From contig OV277868.1 in NCBI GenBank assembly GCA_922989275.2, positions 23,157,516 through 23,221,515 of the forward strand: a DNA stretch of 64,000 nt. The letters run 5' to 3'. The DNA is from Gari tellinella. Lineage: Eukaryota; Mollusca; Bivalvia; Cardiida; Psammobiidae. Numbering within the stretch: the first letter of the stretch is position 1; each line of letters starts with the position of its first letter. Shown in pieces: positions 55,401 through 63,939 of this stretch. Made by a program: the position numbers and the translations under genes. Below the pieces are notes generated by a model that did not search any database, was not told the DNA's origin, and saw only the letters and a list, made by a program, of their open reading frames with translations.

Positions 55401-58400
55401 GTTGACCGTAAAAAAAACAGTTCCTTACAGAGCTTTCTGTTTCATGTTCACCTTGCTTTAAGCTGTCACCTGTCTTTTATTTTGTCAATTAAAATTATTT
55501 TTTTGGTCATAATAGAGAAGTTTTACTATATTTTGATATGGCAATGATTTGACAGTCATTTGTGTGATTAGAATAGTTTGAAAAAAACATTCAGAAATGT
55601 AAATCTTGAAGGCCTTTATCTTTAAACTTCTTTTTTTTTACTTTCATAAGAAGATTTTTTTAACCTATTTTCCCATAGGTCTTAGCCTCTTTCTACTTAT
55701 GAAGACAAGTTACAGCTTTAAGCAGGTTGAAAGTAAAGCAGAATTAGCCTCAGGTACATTCTGCTTTACTTTCAACCTGCTTTAAGCTATCATCTGCTAC
55801 AATATAGAAATCTTTTGGTACATATTCATGGCTAGATAAAGTGGAATTGTTTTTCTTAAGTGAAGGAATAAAAGGCATATCTATAGGTTAATAAATTGCT
55901 GGATAATTTTGCAAGAAACCGATATAAATGAAACTGATTGATTTCACATGGTATTAATTGGGTATCTTCTTGGAAATATCCTCTTTATGTGGAAAATATT
56001 TGGTGGATTAAAACTTTCCCCCATAGAAGTTTCTTTTGAAGCTTTTACTTAATAAAGTGTAGTTTTTCCAGAAATTTGATTTGAGTTACAGTTTGGGTCC
56101 AGATCAAGCCTCTAATTTGTAAGTTTTTGATCTTGTCCCAAACTGTTTGCGAAAGGTTGTTAACAGTTTTTGAAAATTCAATCCTGAAAAGAGCTCAATT
56201 ATAGCTTGTTTTGATGTCTGAAACAGAAACATCAAAAGGTTTAACCCATTATCTCATAAATACGCCTTTTTACGCCTTTCATTGATTCATCCACTAAAGA
56301 AAACATTTCCAATTTATACAGCCATGAACATGTATCATAAGAAAGTTTTTCCATTTTCTATCAGACTGTAGCTTAACCCTTTCCCCCATAGAAGCGCCTT
56401 TTAGCGGATATGATTTATTCATCCGCTGAAGAAATAGTTCCAATTTAATCAGTTATGAATATGTATTATGGGGAATATTTTCTATATTATAGCACATGAT
56501 AGCTTAAAGCAGGCTGAAAGTAAAGCAGAATGCGCCTTAGGGCGCATTCTGCTTTACTTTCAACCAGCTTTAAGTAGTCACCTATCTTCAATATTATAAC
56601 TAGGCTATCAGGTAAAGGGTTAAAGCAGGCTGAAAGTAAAGCAGCGCATTCTGCTTTATTTTCAACCTGCTTTAAGTGGTCACCTATTTTCAAAACTAGA
56701 AACAGGCTATGGGGTAATGGGTTAAATGGATGCTGCTTGAAGTGGAATACGTTGATGATATTTACCTCAGAACAGTAAAACCTTTCTATTACAACCACTA
56801 AAATGTATGCTATTTGATGAATAAAAGACAGGTGATCGACAGCTTAAATTCAAGCAAGGTAACAGTAAAACAGAAAGCTCCTAAATGAGCTTTCTGTTTA
56901 ACTGTCACCTTGCTTGAAGCAGTCACCTGTCCTAAACACCTAATACTAAACACAGTTTAGTGGGCATAACAGAGAGGGTTGACTGTTTATACCAGTTTGA
57001 TTTTACAGTGACACCAAGAAATGGTTTAAAAATAAGATATCATTATTTTACAGTTGATGGTGGCCTTACTCAATGGACAGAATGGGGTTCCTGCTCTGAC
57101 ACATGTGGAACAGGCAATAAGTGGAGATCACGTCATTGTACAAATCCAACCCCTCAGTACGGAGGCAGTGTCTGTGTTGGGCACACTACAGAATCACAAG
57201 ACTGCAACCCGAATCCATGTCCTAGTATGTTATGTTTATGCCCCCACAATTAACCCATTAACTCATAAGCGATTAACAATTATCGCTGCTTATCTCAATA
57301 CAAGCTAGTGGATTAAAGTGTATCAAATGAGTCAGTATGAGGCTATTGGGCAATGAGTCAGTATGGCTTAATGGGTTAAATGGCAGGGGCATATAGTCTT
57401 ACCCATTCCATCATTCCATCTTCCATCATCATCCAGTTTCCATTCATTATCTCTGCCATAGATACTTCTATTTCACCAAAATTTGCTATGTAGATGCATT
57501 GTGGCAATATATCAAGTTTGAATTTGGTTTCATTGTTGAATAACTTTTAGCAGAGTTATGTCCCTTGTACTTGGAAAATTCCTAACTAATTGTGATTTAT
57601 GGTCATTATCTCAGTCATGCATTGACATTTTGCATTGAAATTTCAGATGTTTGTTCATCATGAGAATGTGCATATCAGATATGAATTAGGTCCCAGTTGA
57701 AGTATTCTTGCTCTTTACACTTGCAAACTTTCTGATACACTTGGAACTTGGAAACTTTCTAATACACTTGGAAACTTTCTAATACACTTGGAAACTTTCT
57801 GATACACTTGGAAACTTTCTGATACACTTGGAACTTGGAAACTTTCTGATACACTTGGAAACTTTCTAATACACTTGGAAACTTTCTGATACACTTGGAA
57901 CTTGGAAACTTTCTGATACACTTGGAAACTTTCTAATACACTTGGAAACTTTCTGATACACTTGGAAACTTTCTGATACACTTGGAACTTTGAAACTTTC
58001 TAATACACTTGGAACTTGGAAACTTTCTAATACACTTGGAAACTTTCTAATACACTTGCAAACTTTCTAATACACTTGGAAACTTTCTAATACACTTGGA
58101 AACTTTCTGATACACTTGGAACTTTGAAACTTTCTAATACACTTGGAACTTGGAAACTTTCTAATACACTTGGAAACTTTCTAATACACTTGCAAACTTT
58201 CTGATACACTTGGAACTTGGAAACTTTCTAATACACTTGGAAACTTTCTGATACACTTGGAAACTTTCTGATACACTTGGAACTTGGAAACTTTCTGATA
58301 CACTTGGAAACTTTCTAATACACTTGGAAACTTTCTGATACACTTGGAACTTGGAAACTTTCTGATACACTTGGAAACTTTCTAATACACTTGGAAACTT

Positions 58401-60565
58401 TCTGATACACTTGGAAACTTTCTGATACACTTGGAACTTTGAAACTTTCTAATACACTTGGAACTTGGAAACTTTCTAATACACTTGGAAACTTTCTAAT
58501 ACACTTGCAAACTTTCTAATACACTTGGAAACTTTCTAATACACTTGGAAACTTTCTGATACACTTGGAACTTTGAAACTTTCTAATACACTTGGAACTT
58601 GGAAACTTTCTAATACACTTGGAAACTTTCTAATACACTTGCAAATTTTCTGATACACTTGGAACTTGGAAACTTTTTAATACACTTGGAAACTTTCTAA
58701 TACACTTGGAAACTTTCTGATACACTTGGAACTTTGAAACTTTCTAATACACTTGGAACTTGGAAACTTTCTAATACACTTGGAAACTTTCTAATACACT
58801 TGCAAACTTTCTGATACACTTGGAACTTGGAAACTTTCTAATACACTTGGAAACTTTCTAATACACTTGGAAACTTTCTGATACACTTGGAACTTTGAAA
58901 CTTTCTAATACACTTGGAAACTTTCTAATATACTTGGAAACTTTCTAATAATTTGCGTTTTTTGCTCAATATCTCAATTATGCACAAACATTTTGAAATG
59001 AAATTAAGGTATATAAGAACATCTTGAGAATATGCAGGTCAAGTTTGAATTTATTCCTGTATTCCAATATATACTGTTACAAATAAGAAATATTTTCTAT
59101 ATTCTAGCAGATAATAGCTTAAAGCAGGCTGAAAGTAAAGCAGAATGCGCCTTAAGACGCATTCTGCTTTGCTTTCAACCTGCTTTAAATGGTCACCTGT
59201 CTTCAAAACTAGAAACAGGCTATGGGGTAATGGGTTAATAGAAAACTCTTATTTATGTTGTTTAAGAACATGTTATCAAAGGATGTCTTTTACAGTTGAT
59301 GGAGGCTTCACTAAATGGACAGCCTGGGATTCCTGTACATTGACATGTGGGACAGGAAGTCAGTCCAGGTCACGTGATTGTACAAACCCAGCCCCTCAGT
59401 ATGGAGGCAGTGACTGTGTCGGGGCCTACACCTCGACTCAAGATTGCAACACCCAACCATGTCCTAGTATGTAATTGTTTGATTTGAAAGTACATTGTTA
59501 GCTCGTCTTTTTATCAAAGAAAATATAAGCTATTGTCACGTGAGCGTCAGCATTGTCTTCGTCCGAAATCTTTCCCTTCAATGTTTCATCTACCTTAATA
59601 TCTGATATGCATGTTCATCTTGACAAGTCCTATCCAGACAAACCAAAATATGTTACTCCTTGACCTTGATCTTTGACCTAATTTTACTGATCAAAAACAG
59701 ACAAGCGTTGGCACTTGTATGTGGTGCTCCTGTTTCCCTTGTGTTTGAAATGATATCATTGCCCTTAAGTATGAAAGGCCTTGTAATCATTGAATCGTCA
59801 AGAGATAGAGGGATGTTTTGGACATGTAGTAGTATCTTCATAGGCAAGTCTTTGTGGGTTAGCTCCCAGTAAAGGCTAAGAGTATTCTGTGATAAGTTTG
59901 ACCTCTGTCAGATTGTCCAAGTATATGTGCCACATTCCTTTAACACGTAGCCCAGTGACATCTGATCCAAGTCCATGACTTTTTGTGATCCAAATTACGT
60001 GTGTAGAGGTCATATACCCAGATCAGGCTCCGACGTACCTGACGTGAGCCCGATCTGGGTGTATACGATCTAGACAGTATCTCCAGTTTTATCTTGTTTC
60101 TTAATGTGCATGCTTTTATTATGTAAATGTGATACTTGTTTGCATGTTGTGCTTTACAAATGTTATTTAATGTTGATTTTTCATATGTTTGTCGGAGTAA
60201 AAGCCCTTCCGGGCTTATGTTATATTGTTACAAATAACCGACGTAAAATAAAATTTGTCTATATATATATATATGATGTTAGAAAGACCTGTATACAGTT
60301 CCTAATACTTTAGGAATTCATTACAGCTTGGTTATGTTTTTTAATGAGGCTTTCTTCATGTCAACGAGTTAATGGTATGATTATTGTTTTACAGTTGATG
60401 GAGGCTTCACTATATGGACAGCTTGGGGTATCTGTTCAATGACTTGTGATACAGGAAGTCAGTCAAGGTCACGTGGTTGTACAAACCCAGCCCCTCGGTA
60501 CGGTGGAAAAGACTGTGTGGGCGACTCTACAGTAACACAAAACTGTAACACACACCCTTGTATTG
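49312..60565 (+). CDS. Thrombospondin type-1 repeat gene, partial (six intact TSP1 exons)
   Basis: Exons 49312-49482, 51704-51874, 54557-54727, 57054-57224, 59296-59466 and 60395-60565 are each exactly 171 bp. Each starts at TTGATGG after an AG and ends in phase 1, so any subset splices in frame and gives a 57-residue TSP1 domain. Each has the WxxW motif (C-mannosylation type), six cysteines and a CxxTC site of the O-fucosylation type. Such arrays occur in secreted or membrane matrix proteins (hemicentin, SCO-spondin, BAI/ADGRB, mucin-like proteins). Which of these this is cannot be told. Neither signal peptide nor stop is in view. Two tentative exons (61487 and 63940) may continue it. It is a separate gene from the polycystin-like one, whose stop and poly-A signal lie 16 kb upstream. 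Confidence 0.85.
50735..51161 (+). repeat. 61-bp tandem array of an intron-exon junction (7 units)
   Basis: Units start at ATGTTTACAGAG (50735, 50796, 50857, 50918, 50979, 51040, 51101). Each contains the intron tail, the 3' splice site CTATTTATAG, the first ~22 bases of a TSP1 exon (TTGATGGAGGCCTCACTGAG) and a TTTGTAAAAACAA joiner. Confidence 0.93.
51190..51293 (+). pseudogene. Truncated TSP1 exon copy a
   Basis: Has the acceptor and the first 104 bases (DGGLTEWTAWGSCSYTCGTG, then CTKPAPQ). It then breaks at CCTCAG|AGAATG without a donor. Read-through meets a stop within the following repeat units. Confidence 0.8.
51447..51550 (+). pseudogene. Truncated TSP1 exon copy b
   Basis: Same structure 257 bp downstream (CTNPAPQ instead of CTKPAPQ), again broken at CCTCAG|AGAATG with no donor. 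Confidence 0.8.
51704..51874 (+). CDS. TSP1 exon 2 (intact member of the array)
   Basis: The acceptor is CTATTTATAG and the donor GTAAGA. It encodes DGGLTEWTAWGSCSYTCGTG, SLSRTRDCTNPAPQYGGSDC and ends CNTHPCP. It is the only copy in the array with both splice sites. Many decoy acceptors lie upstream. Confidence 0.9.
51875..52093. other. Intron, no recognised feature
   Basis: AT-rich sequence with a faint TTAA-1-like start (ATCCCAATTCCCCATAGAGG). Nothing else is seen. Confidence 0.3.
52094..52287. mobile_element. TA-2 element
   Basis: CAGTAGAACCTCTCTATTAC at left, GTAATAGAGAAGTTCTACTT at right. Core hairpin at about 52166-52218 (AGAGCAATGTGAAAGTGATA). Confidence 0.75.
52345..53500. mobile_element. 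~1.16-kb TA-flanked element
   Basis: CAGTAAAACTTTTTTATAAC at left, CGTTATAACCGAGTTTTACTG at right. Sub-terminal repeats of 'TATAGCGAATT' occur at both ends and at 53400-53450. No transposase ORF; a longer non-autonomous mariner-like element. Confidence 0.7.
53501..53910. repeat. Half of the hairpin element seen at 13858
   Basis: 53730-53880 has 'ATCATCTCTAGAGACGTATC' as a small palindrome and ends TTATCTGGAGCCCTGGCAAA. The rest is unassigned. Confidence 0.4.
53911..54089 (-). mobile_element. TTAA-1 element, shortened
   Basis: TTAACCCATTCCCCCATAAA at left, TATGGGGTTATGG at right. Core A has lost most of its left arm. Confidence 0.68.
54146..54491. mobile_element. TA-3 element
   Basis: TAGTGCTCCCTCTCTACAAC at left, GTTGTAGGGAGGGAACACTG-like right end. 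Core B hairpin at about 54238-54303 with centre GACGCCGCGTTACGCGGCGTC. Confidence 0.78.
54557..54727 (+). CDS. TSP1 exon 3
   Basis: The acceptor is TTTTTTTCAG and the donor GTAAGA. It encodes DGGFTIWTPWTACTVSCATG, SHNRSRECTNPVPQYGGSDC and ends CNTQPCP. It has CTVSCA where the family usually has CxxTCG, so the O-fucose consensus is weaker. Confidence 0.9.
54728..55283. other. Intron, mostly unassigned
   Basis: Contains one inverted pair (about 55132-55232, TTATTGGATTCATAAAAC and its complement). No other feature. Confidence 0.35.
55284..55530. mobile_element. TA-2 element
   Basis: CAGTAAAATCTCTCTATAAC at left, CATAATAGAGAAGTTTTACTA at right. Degenerate core hairpin at about 55393-55458 and a 23-bp internal duplication near 55330-55368. 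Confidence 0.72.
55660..55891 (+). mobile_element. TTAA-1 element
   Basis: TTAACCTATTTTCCCATAGG at left, ATCTATAGGTTAA at right. Core A hairpin at about 55722-55788. Confidence 0.7.
55990..56190. repeat. Decayed core B element
   Basis: AACTTTCCCCCATAGAAG start and an imperfect core B hairpin (about 56088-56150, ACAGTTTGGGTCCAGATC). Ends unclear. Confidence 0.4.
56241..56725 (-). mobile_element. TTAA-1 element interrupted in core A
   Basis: TTAACCCATTATCTCATAAA at left, TATGGGGTAATGGGTTAA at right. The core is split at its TTAA; the right piece resumes AGCAGGCTGAAAGTAAAGCA. Confidence 0.82.
56373..56623 (-). mobile_element. TTAA-1b element nested in core A
   Basis: TTAACCCTTTCCCCCATAGA at left, AGGTAAAGGGTTAA at right. 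Its own core A hairpin (about 56503-56573, centre GCGCCTTAGGGCGC) is intact. Confidence 0.85.
56771..56990. mobile_element. TA-2 element
   Basis: ACAGTAAAACCTTTCTATTA at left, ACAGAGAGGGTTGACTGTT at right. Core hairpin at about 56852-56915. Confidence 0.75.
57054..57224 (+). CDS. TSP1 exon 4
   Basis: The acceptor is CATTATTTTACAG and the donor GTATGT. It encodes DGGLTQWTEWGSCSDTCGTG, NKWRSRHCTNPTPQYGGSVC and ends CNPNPCP. All six cysteines are present. Confidence 0.9.
57250..57378. repeat. Short TTAA-flanked inverted repeat
   Basis: TTAACCCATTAACTCATAAG at left, GGCTTAATGGGTTAA at right. No hairpin core. 57379-57718 is unassigned. Confidence 0.45.
57719..58949 (-). repeat. ~1.2-kb minisatellite AAACTTTCTAATACACTTGG
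   Basis: Units of 20 bp (AAACTTTCTRATACACTTGG), interspersed with 27-bp units carrying an extra AACTTGG. Blocks of several units recur as a higher-order pattern. Minus-strand open frames through it are by-products of the repeat. Confidence 0.92.
59085..59238 (-). mobile_element. TTAA-1 element, left end missing
   Basis: Core A hairpin (about 59120-59188, centre GCGCCTTAAGACGC), right end TATGGGGTAATGGGTTAA. It lies 57 bp before TSP1 exon 5. Confidence 0.75.
59296..59466 (+). CDS. TSP1 exon 5
   Basis: The acceptor is TGTCTTTTACAG and the donor GTATGT. It encodes DGGFTKWTAWDSCTLTCGTG, SQSRSRDCTNPAPQYGGSDC and ends CNTQPCP. Confidence 0.9.
59467..60394. repeat. Intron with CTC-like start and one perfect palindrome
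   Basis: 59500 onward (TTAGCTCGTC...) resembles a degraded CTC element. 60008-60072 is an inverted repeat (ATACCCAGATCAGGCTC and complement) of core B flavour. A short (TA)n lies near 60258-60272. No coding feature. Confidence 0.45.
60395..60565 (+). CDS. TSP1 exon 6
   Basis: The acceptor is TATTGTTTTACAG and the donor GTAAGA. It encodes DGGFTIWTAWGICSMTCDTG, SQSRSRGCTNPAPRYGGKDC and ends CNTHPCIG. CSMTCD lacks the usual Gly. The changed final residues (CIG for CP) suggest this is the last repeat before a different region. Confidence 0.9.
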
Positions 60566-60607
60566 GTAAGACAAAGCCATTTCTCTGTATCTGATTCTTT
60601 CTCTAGT

Positions 60608-60860
60608 TTAACCCACCACCCCATAAATACACATTTTTTACACCTTTGATTTGTCACTCCACTCAGGAAATAGATCCGAATTTATATAGTCATGAATATG
60701 TACAGAAAGAACTCTTTTCTATATCCTAGAAGTTTGCAGCTTAAAGCAGGTTGAAAGTAAAGCAGAATGCGCCTTGATGCGCATTCTGCTTTACTTTCAG
60801 CCTGCTTTAAGTGATCACCTATCTTCAATACTAGAAACAGGCTATGAGGTAAAGGGTTAA
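60608..60860 (-). mobile_element. TTAA-1 element
   Basis: TTAACCCACCACCCCATAAA at left, TATGAGGTAAAGGGTTAA at right. Core A hairpin at about 60741-60812. Confidence 0.8.
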
Positions 60861-60906
60861 GAACTAGATAATTACTTTCTGTTTTATTTTCTATTGATCT
60901 GATCCT

Positions 60907-61148
60907 TTAACCCATAGACTGTTTCTAGTTTTGAAGACAGGTGATCACCTAAAGCAGGTTGAAAGTAAAGCAGAATGTGCCATAAGATGTATTCTGCTTT
61001 ACTTTCAGCTTGCAATAAGCTACCTTCTGCTAGAATATTGAAAATATATCTTGTGATACATTTATGGCTGTAAAAAGTGAAACTATTTTTTTTAGTGGAG
61101 AAATAAATTAAAGTCATAAAAATAAGTATCTATGGAGTAATGGGTTAA
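60907..61148 (+). mobile_element. TTAA-1 element
   Basis: TTAACCCATAGACTGTTTC at left, TATGGAGTAATGGGTTAA at right. Core A hairpin at about 60954-61020, slightly imperfect. Confidence 0.76.
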
Positions 61149-61486
61149 AATTTAAACCTTTCTCTACCTTGGTGCATTGAGTGTGCTTGACCTTGTCATT
61201 TCCAAACAGTCAGGAATAGAGCTGAATTTTGATACATTGTTTTGATGACCTGCATAAATTCTTCAACTTATCCATGACCTATCCCCAGTGATGGGTACAT
61301 TATGTACTGGTCGCAGTTCTGGTTGTGTTTAGAACTAATAGAGTGTTTGCCTCTATGGTTAAACTTGCCAGAGGAGATTTGAGTCTTATACAGTCAAATT
61401 TCTAGTTTATTCCGAAAACTGGTAGATTTCAAATTTATGGACACAAATTTAAAACTTGCTGTTATTTTGTTTGATTTTGTTTTCAG

Positions 61487-61523
61487 ATCCTTATGTGCCT
61501 GGGACAGTATCAATTTTCTTTAG
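61487..61523 (+). CDS. Tentative 37-bp exon after the TSP1 repeats
   Basis: It has a good acceptor (TTGATTTTGTTTTCAG) and donor (GTGAGA). It takes the phase-1 frame from TSP1 exon 6 and reads DPYVPGTVSIFF before ending in phase 2. That phase fits the next candidate at 63940. Short length makes it uncertain. Confidence 0.4.
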
Positions 61524-61789
61524 GTGAGAATACAATAAGAAAGCTAAACTTTTTACAACCTTTAAAGCATGGTTTCTAGTTTTGAGGATAGGTAACCACT
61601 TGAAGCAGCTGTTTTCTAATAAATTAAAAATGCTATGGTTTATCCATGTATTTTGATGACATTTTGCACCAATTTTATACATGAGATGATCTTTTGCCTC
61701 TGGAAAATGCCACCGTTTGTTCAATTCTAACCAGAGATACAACATATGGCTAATTATCTGAGAACCTTTATCTGGAGGGGTCAGTATGC

Positions 61790-62130
61790 AAGGACATTTA
61801 AGTTAGCTCCAAGTCCTTCTGGCGAGACTTTATGAACCGGGGTCAGATGTACAGTCAGGACTCGATACAACGACATTCGTTACAACGGAATACTCACTTA
61901 CTGACACGAAATATATTGGAACGAACCTGCACAAAGCTATATATATGAGATTCAATATAACGACAAACTCGTTACAACGACATTTTCGTTGGGAACGAAC
62001 TGTGTCGTTGTATTGAGTCCTGACTGTATCAATGCTTTACACTGGACATCCAAAAGAACTAAAGAACTCTGTCGATAATAAGAGTAGGGCATCATGCCCA
62101 GGTTAATTGTATTGGCTCCACTCCCTCTTG
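61790..62130 (+). repeat. Dispersed repeat carrying a TA-flanked insertion
   Basis: Homologue of 5370-5515. It is interrupted exactly at TA by the element at 61850. The right flank continues TCAATGCTTTACACTGGAC. Confidence 0.68.
61850..62028. mobile_element. TA-flanked element with CAGTCAGGACTCGATACAAC ends
   Basis: Perfect ends: CAGTCAGGACTCGATACAAC and its near-complement GTATTGAGTCCTGACTG, flanked by TA. 179 bp, AT-rich, no core hairpin of types A or B. Confidence 0.85.
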
Positions 62131-62279
62131 GGCGTCCAATTAGCCCATTGATGGCAGAAACGGACATTATTACAAAAAAAAAGCCCAACCAGTGAACCTT
62201 TGTTCTGCAATAAACAGCTACCAGCAATTACAGATCGCTGTCCTTTTTCAGAGTAGCCATTTTTACGCAAGTTTTACTG

Positions 62280-62602
62280 TACAGTGAAACCACTCTAAAC
62301 TCTATATACCGGAATTCTCTCTAAACCGGACAAAAGCTTTGGTCCCCGTTCCAAACCTTCTTTATTTTAACCTATTACACCATAAATACGCTTTTTTACG
62401 TCCTTGGTTTATTCTTACACTGAAGAAAATAGTTTGTACATTCTAGCAGATGATAGCTTAAAGCAGGTTGAAAGTAAAGCTTTAAGTGGTCAGCTATCTT
62501 CCATACTAGATACAAGTCAAAACCCCTCTAAACTGGAAACCCCTCCAAACCGGACACTTTTGTTGTCCCCACAAACGTCCGGTTTAGAGGGGTTTCACTG
62601 TA
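62280..62602. mobile_element. TA-5 element with nested TTAA-1 fragment
   Basis: CAGTGAAACCACTCTAAACT at left, GGTTTAGAGGGGTTTCACTG at right. The interior has a TTAA-1-like spacer and half a core A. Confidence 0.72.
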
Positions 62603-62607
62603 CTACT

Positions 62608-62878
62608 TTAATACATTCAACCCTATCAGTGCGTATATTCGTATATTCGTCATTCGTATATTCGTCATTAACCAAAAGTGTACCTTTGGAGAGTACACTT
62701 GTCCTATGCAAACTGTAGAGCCTGATTAGAGGGCTCCTGTAGGAGCCCTCTGATCAGGGTCTTCACTGTTTGACATAATGCCAAACATTGACAAAAAAAA
62801 CCTTAAAAGTCAGAAATGGACTAGACTAAAATGGAAACTGGAATTGTCCATTTAAAGTTTCAGGGAGGAAAGAGTTAA
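62608..62878 (+). mobile_element. TTAA-2 element
   Basis: TTAATACATTCAACCCTATC at left, CAGGGAGGAAAGAGTTAA at right. Core B hairpin at about 62706-62770 and a small GTATATTCGTCATTC duplication near the left end. Confidence 0.78.
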
Positions 62879-63118
62879 TACATTCAACCCTATCAGTGCA
62901 TATATTCGTTATTAACCAAAAGTGTACCTTTGGAGAGTACACTTGTCCAATGCAAACTGTAGACCCTGATTAGAGGGCTCCTGTAAGAGCCCTTTGATCA
63001 GGGTCTGCACTGTTTGTTATTTACGTTATATTGTTAAAATATCAACCATAAATAGTCAAAAATTGACTAGGCTAAATTGGATGTTGGAATTGTTTATTTA
63101 AAGTTTAAGGGGTGAATG
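62875..63118 (+). mobile_element. TTAA-2 element abutting the previous one
   Basis: Begins with the shared TTAA and the same TACATTCAACCCTATCAGTG. The right end AAGGGGTGAATGTCAGTT is eroded. Core B hairpin at about 62952-63017. Confidence 0.75.
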
Positions 63119-63123
63119 TCAGT

Positions 63124-63350
63124 TACAGTGGAGAATCTGTTTAAACGCAAACGCAAAGCACTTAAACGTGGAAAAGAACAACTTTTGGACAATTCTGATA
63201 ATTCTTGTTTATCTTGGTGGCAAACAGTTTTGAGCCTGATCAGACGCCGGGTTACCCGGCGTCTGATCTGGCTCCAAACTGTTTGCACTGCAAATAATAG
63301 TTTTAGCGTAAACGCGTTTATTGGGAAAGAATAACACATTCTCCACTGTA
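63124..63350. mobile_element. TA-1 element
   Basis: CAGTGGAGAATCTGTTTAAA at left (internal deletion), GAATAACACATTCTCCACTG at right. Core B hairpin at about 63221-63287. Confidence 0.82.
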
Positions 63351-63422
63351 TGCCACATGTTTTTTGGGGCTACATGACTTTCAATTGCCGCTAATCTGAG
63401 GCTTTACAATATACTCACCACA

Positions 63423-63917
63423 TACAGTAGAGAAAACACTTTTCTTTACCTAAAAAGTGATTAGGCTAAAACTAATATTTTCATTGCAAACAGTTTGGAG
63501 CCAGATCAGAGGCCGGGTAACCCGGCCTCTGATCAGGCTCTAAACTTATTACCACTCATATTAAAATGACCTCAGAATTGTTAAAAATTTGTCCTTTGCT
63601 ACACTTTATTGCAATGCATTTGCATTTTATATGTTTAACCCTTTACCCAATAACCTGTTCATAACATTAAATACAGGTTCTCACTTAAAGCAGGCTGAAA
63701 GTAAAGCAGAATGTGCCTTAAGGCACATTCTGCTTTACTTTTAGCCTGCTTTGAACTACCTTCTGCTAGGCTATATAAAATATATGCTATGGTAATTGTT
63801 CATGAGGGTATAAACTGGAACTATTTTCTTCAGCGGATGAATACATTAAATACGCTAAAAGTCGCGTCTATGGGGGAAAGGGTTAAACGGGAAAGAATAT
63901 TGTCTTCTCCACTGTTT
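63423..63917. mobile_element. TA-1 element interrupted by TTAA-1b
   Basis: CAGTAGAGAAAACACTTTTC at left, GAATATTGTCTTCTCCACTG at right. Core B hairpin at about 63485-63545. Split at the TTAA of its right arm. Confidence 0.8.
63635..63886 (+). mobile_element. TTAA-1b element nested in TA-1
   Basis: TTAACCCTTTACCCAATAAC at left, TATGGGGGAAAGGGTTAA at right. Core A hairpin at about 63686-63754. Confidence 0.85.
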
Positions 63918-63939
63918 AAAAGATGACAGTCTGTTACAG

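Noticed and set aside
57719..58430. Minus-strand open frames (57715-57981 and 58161-58430) with repeated KVSKCIRKFPSV
   Set aside because: They arise only because the 20/27-bp minisatellite lacks stops in that frame. No splice context or protein family is seen.
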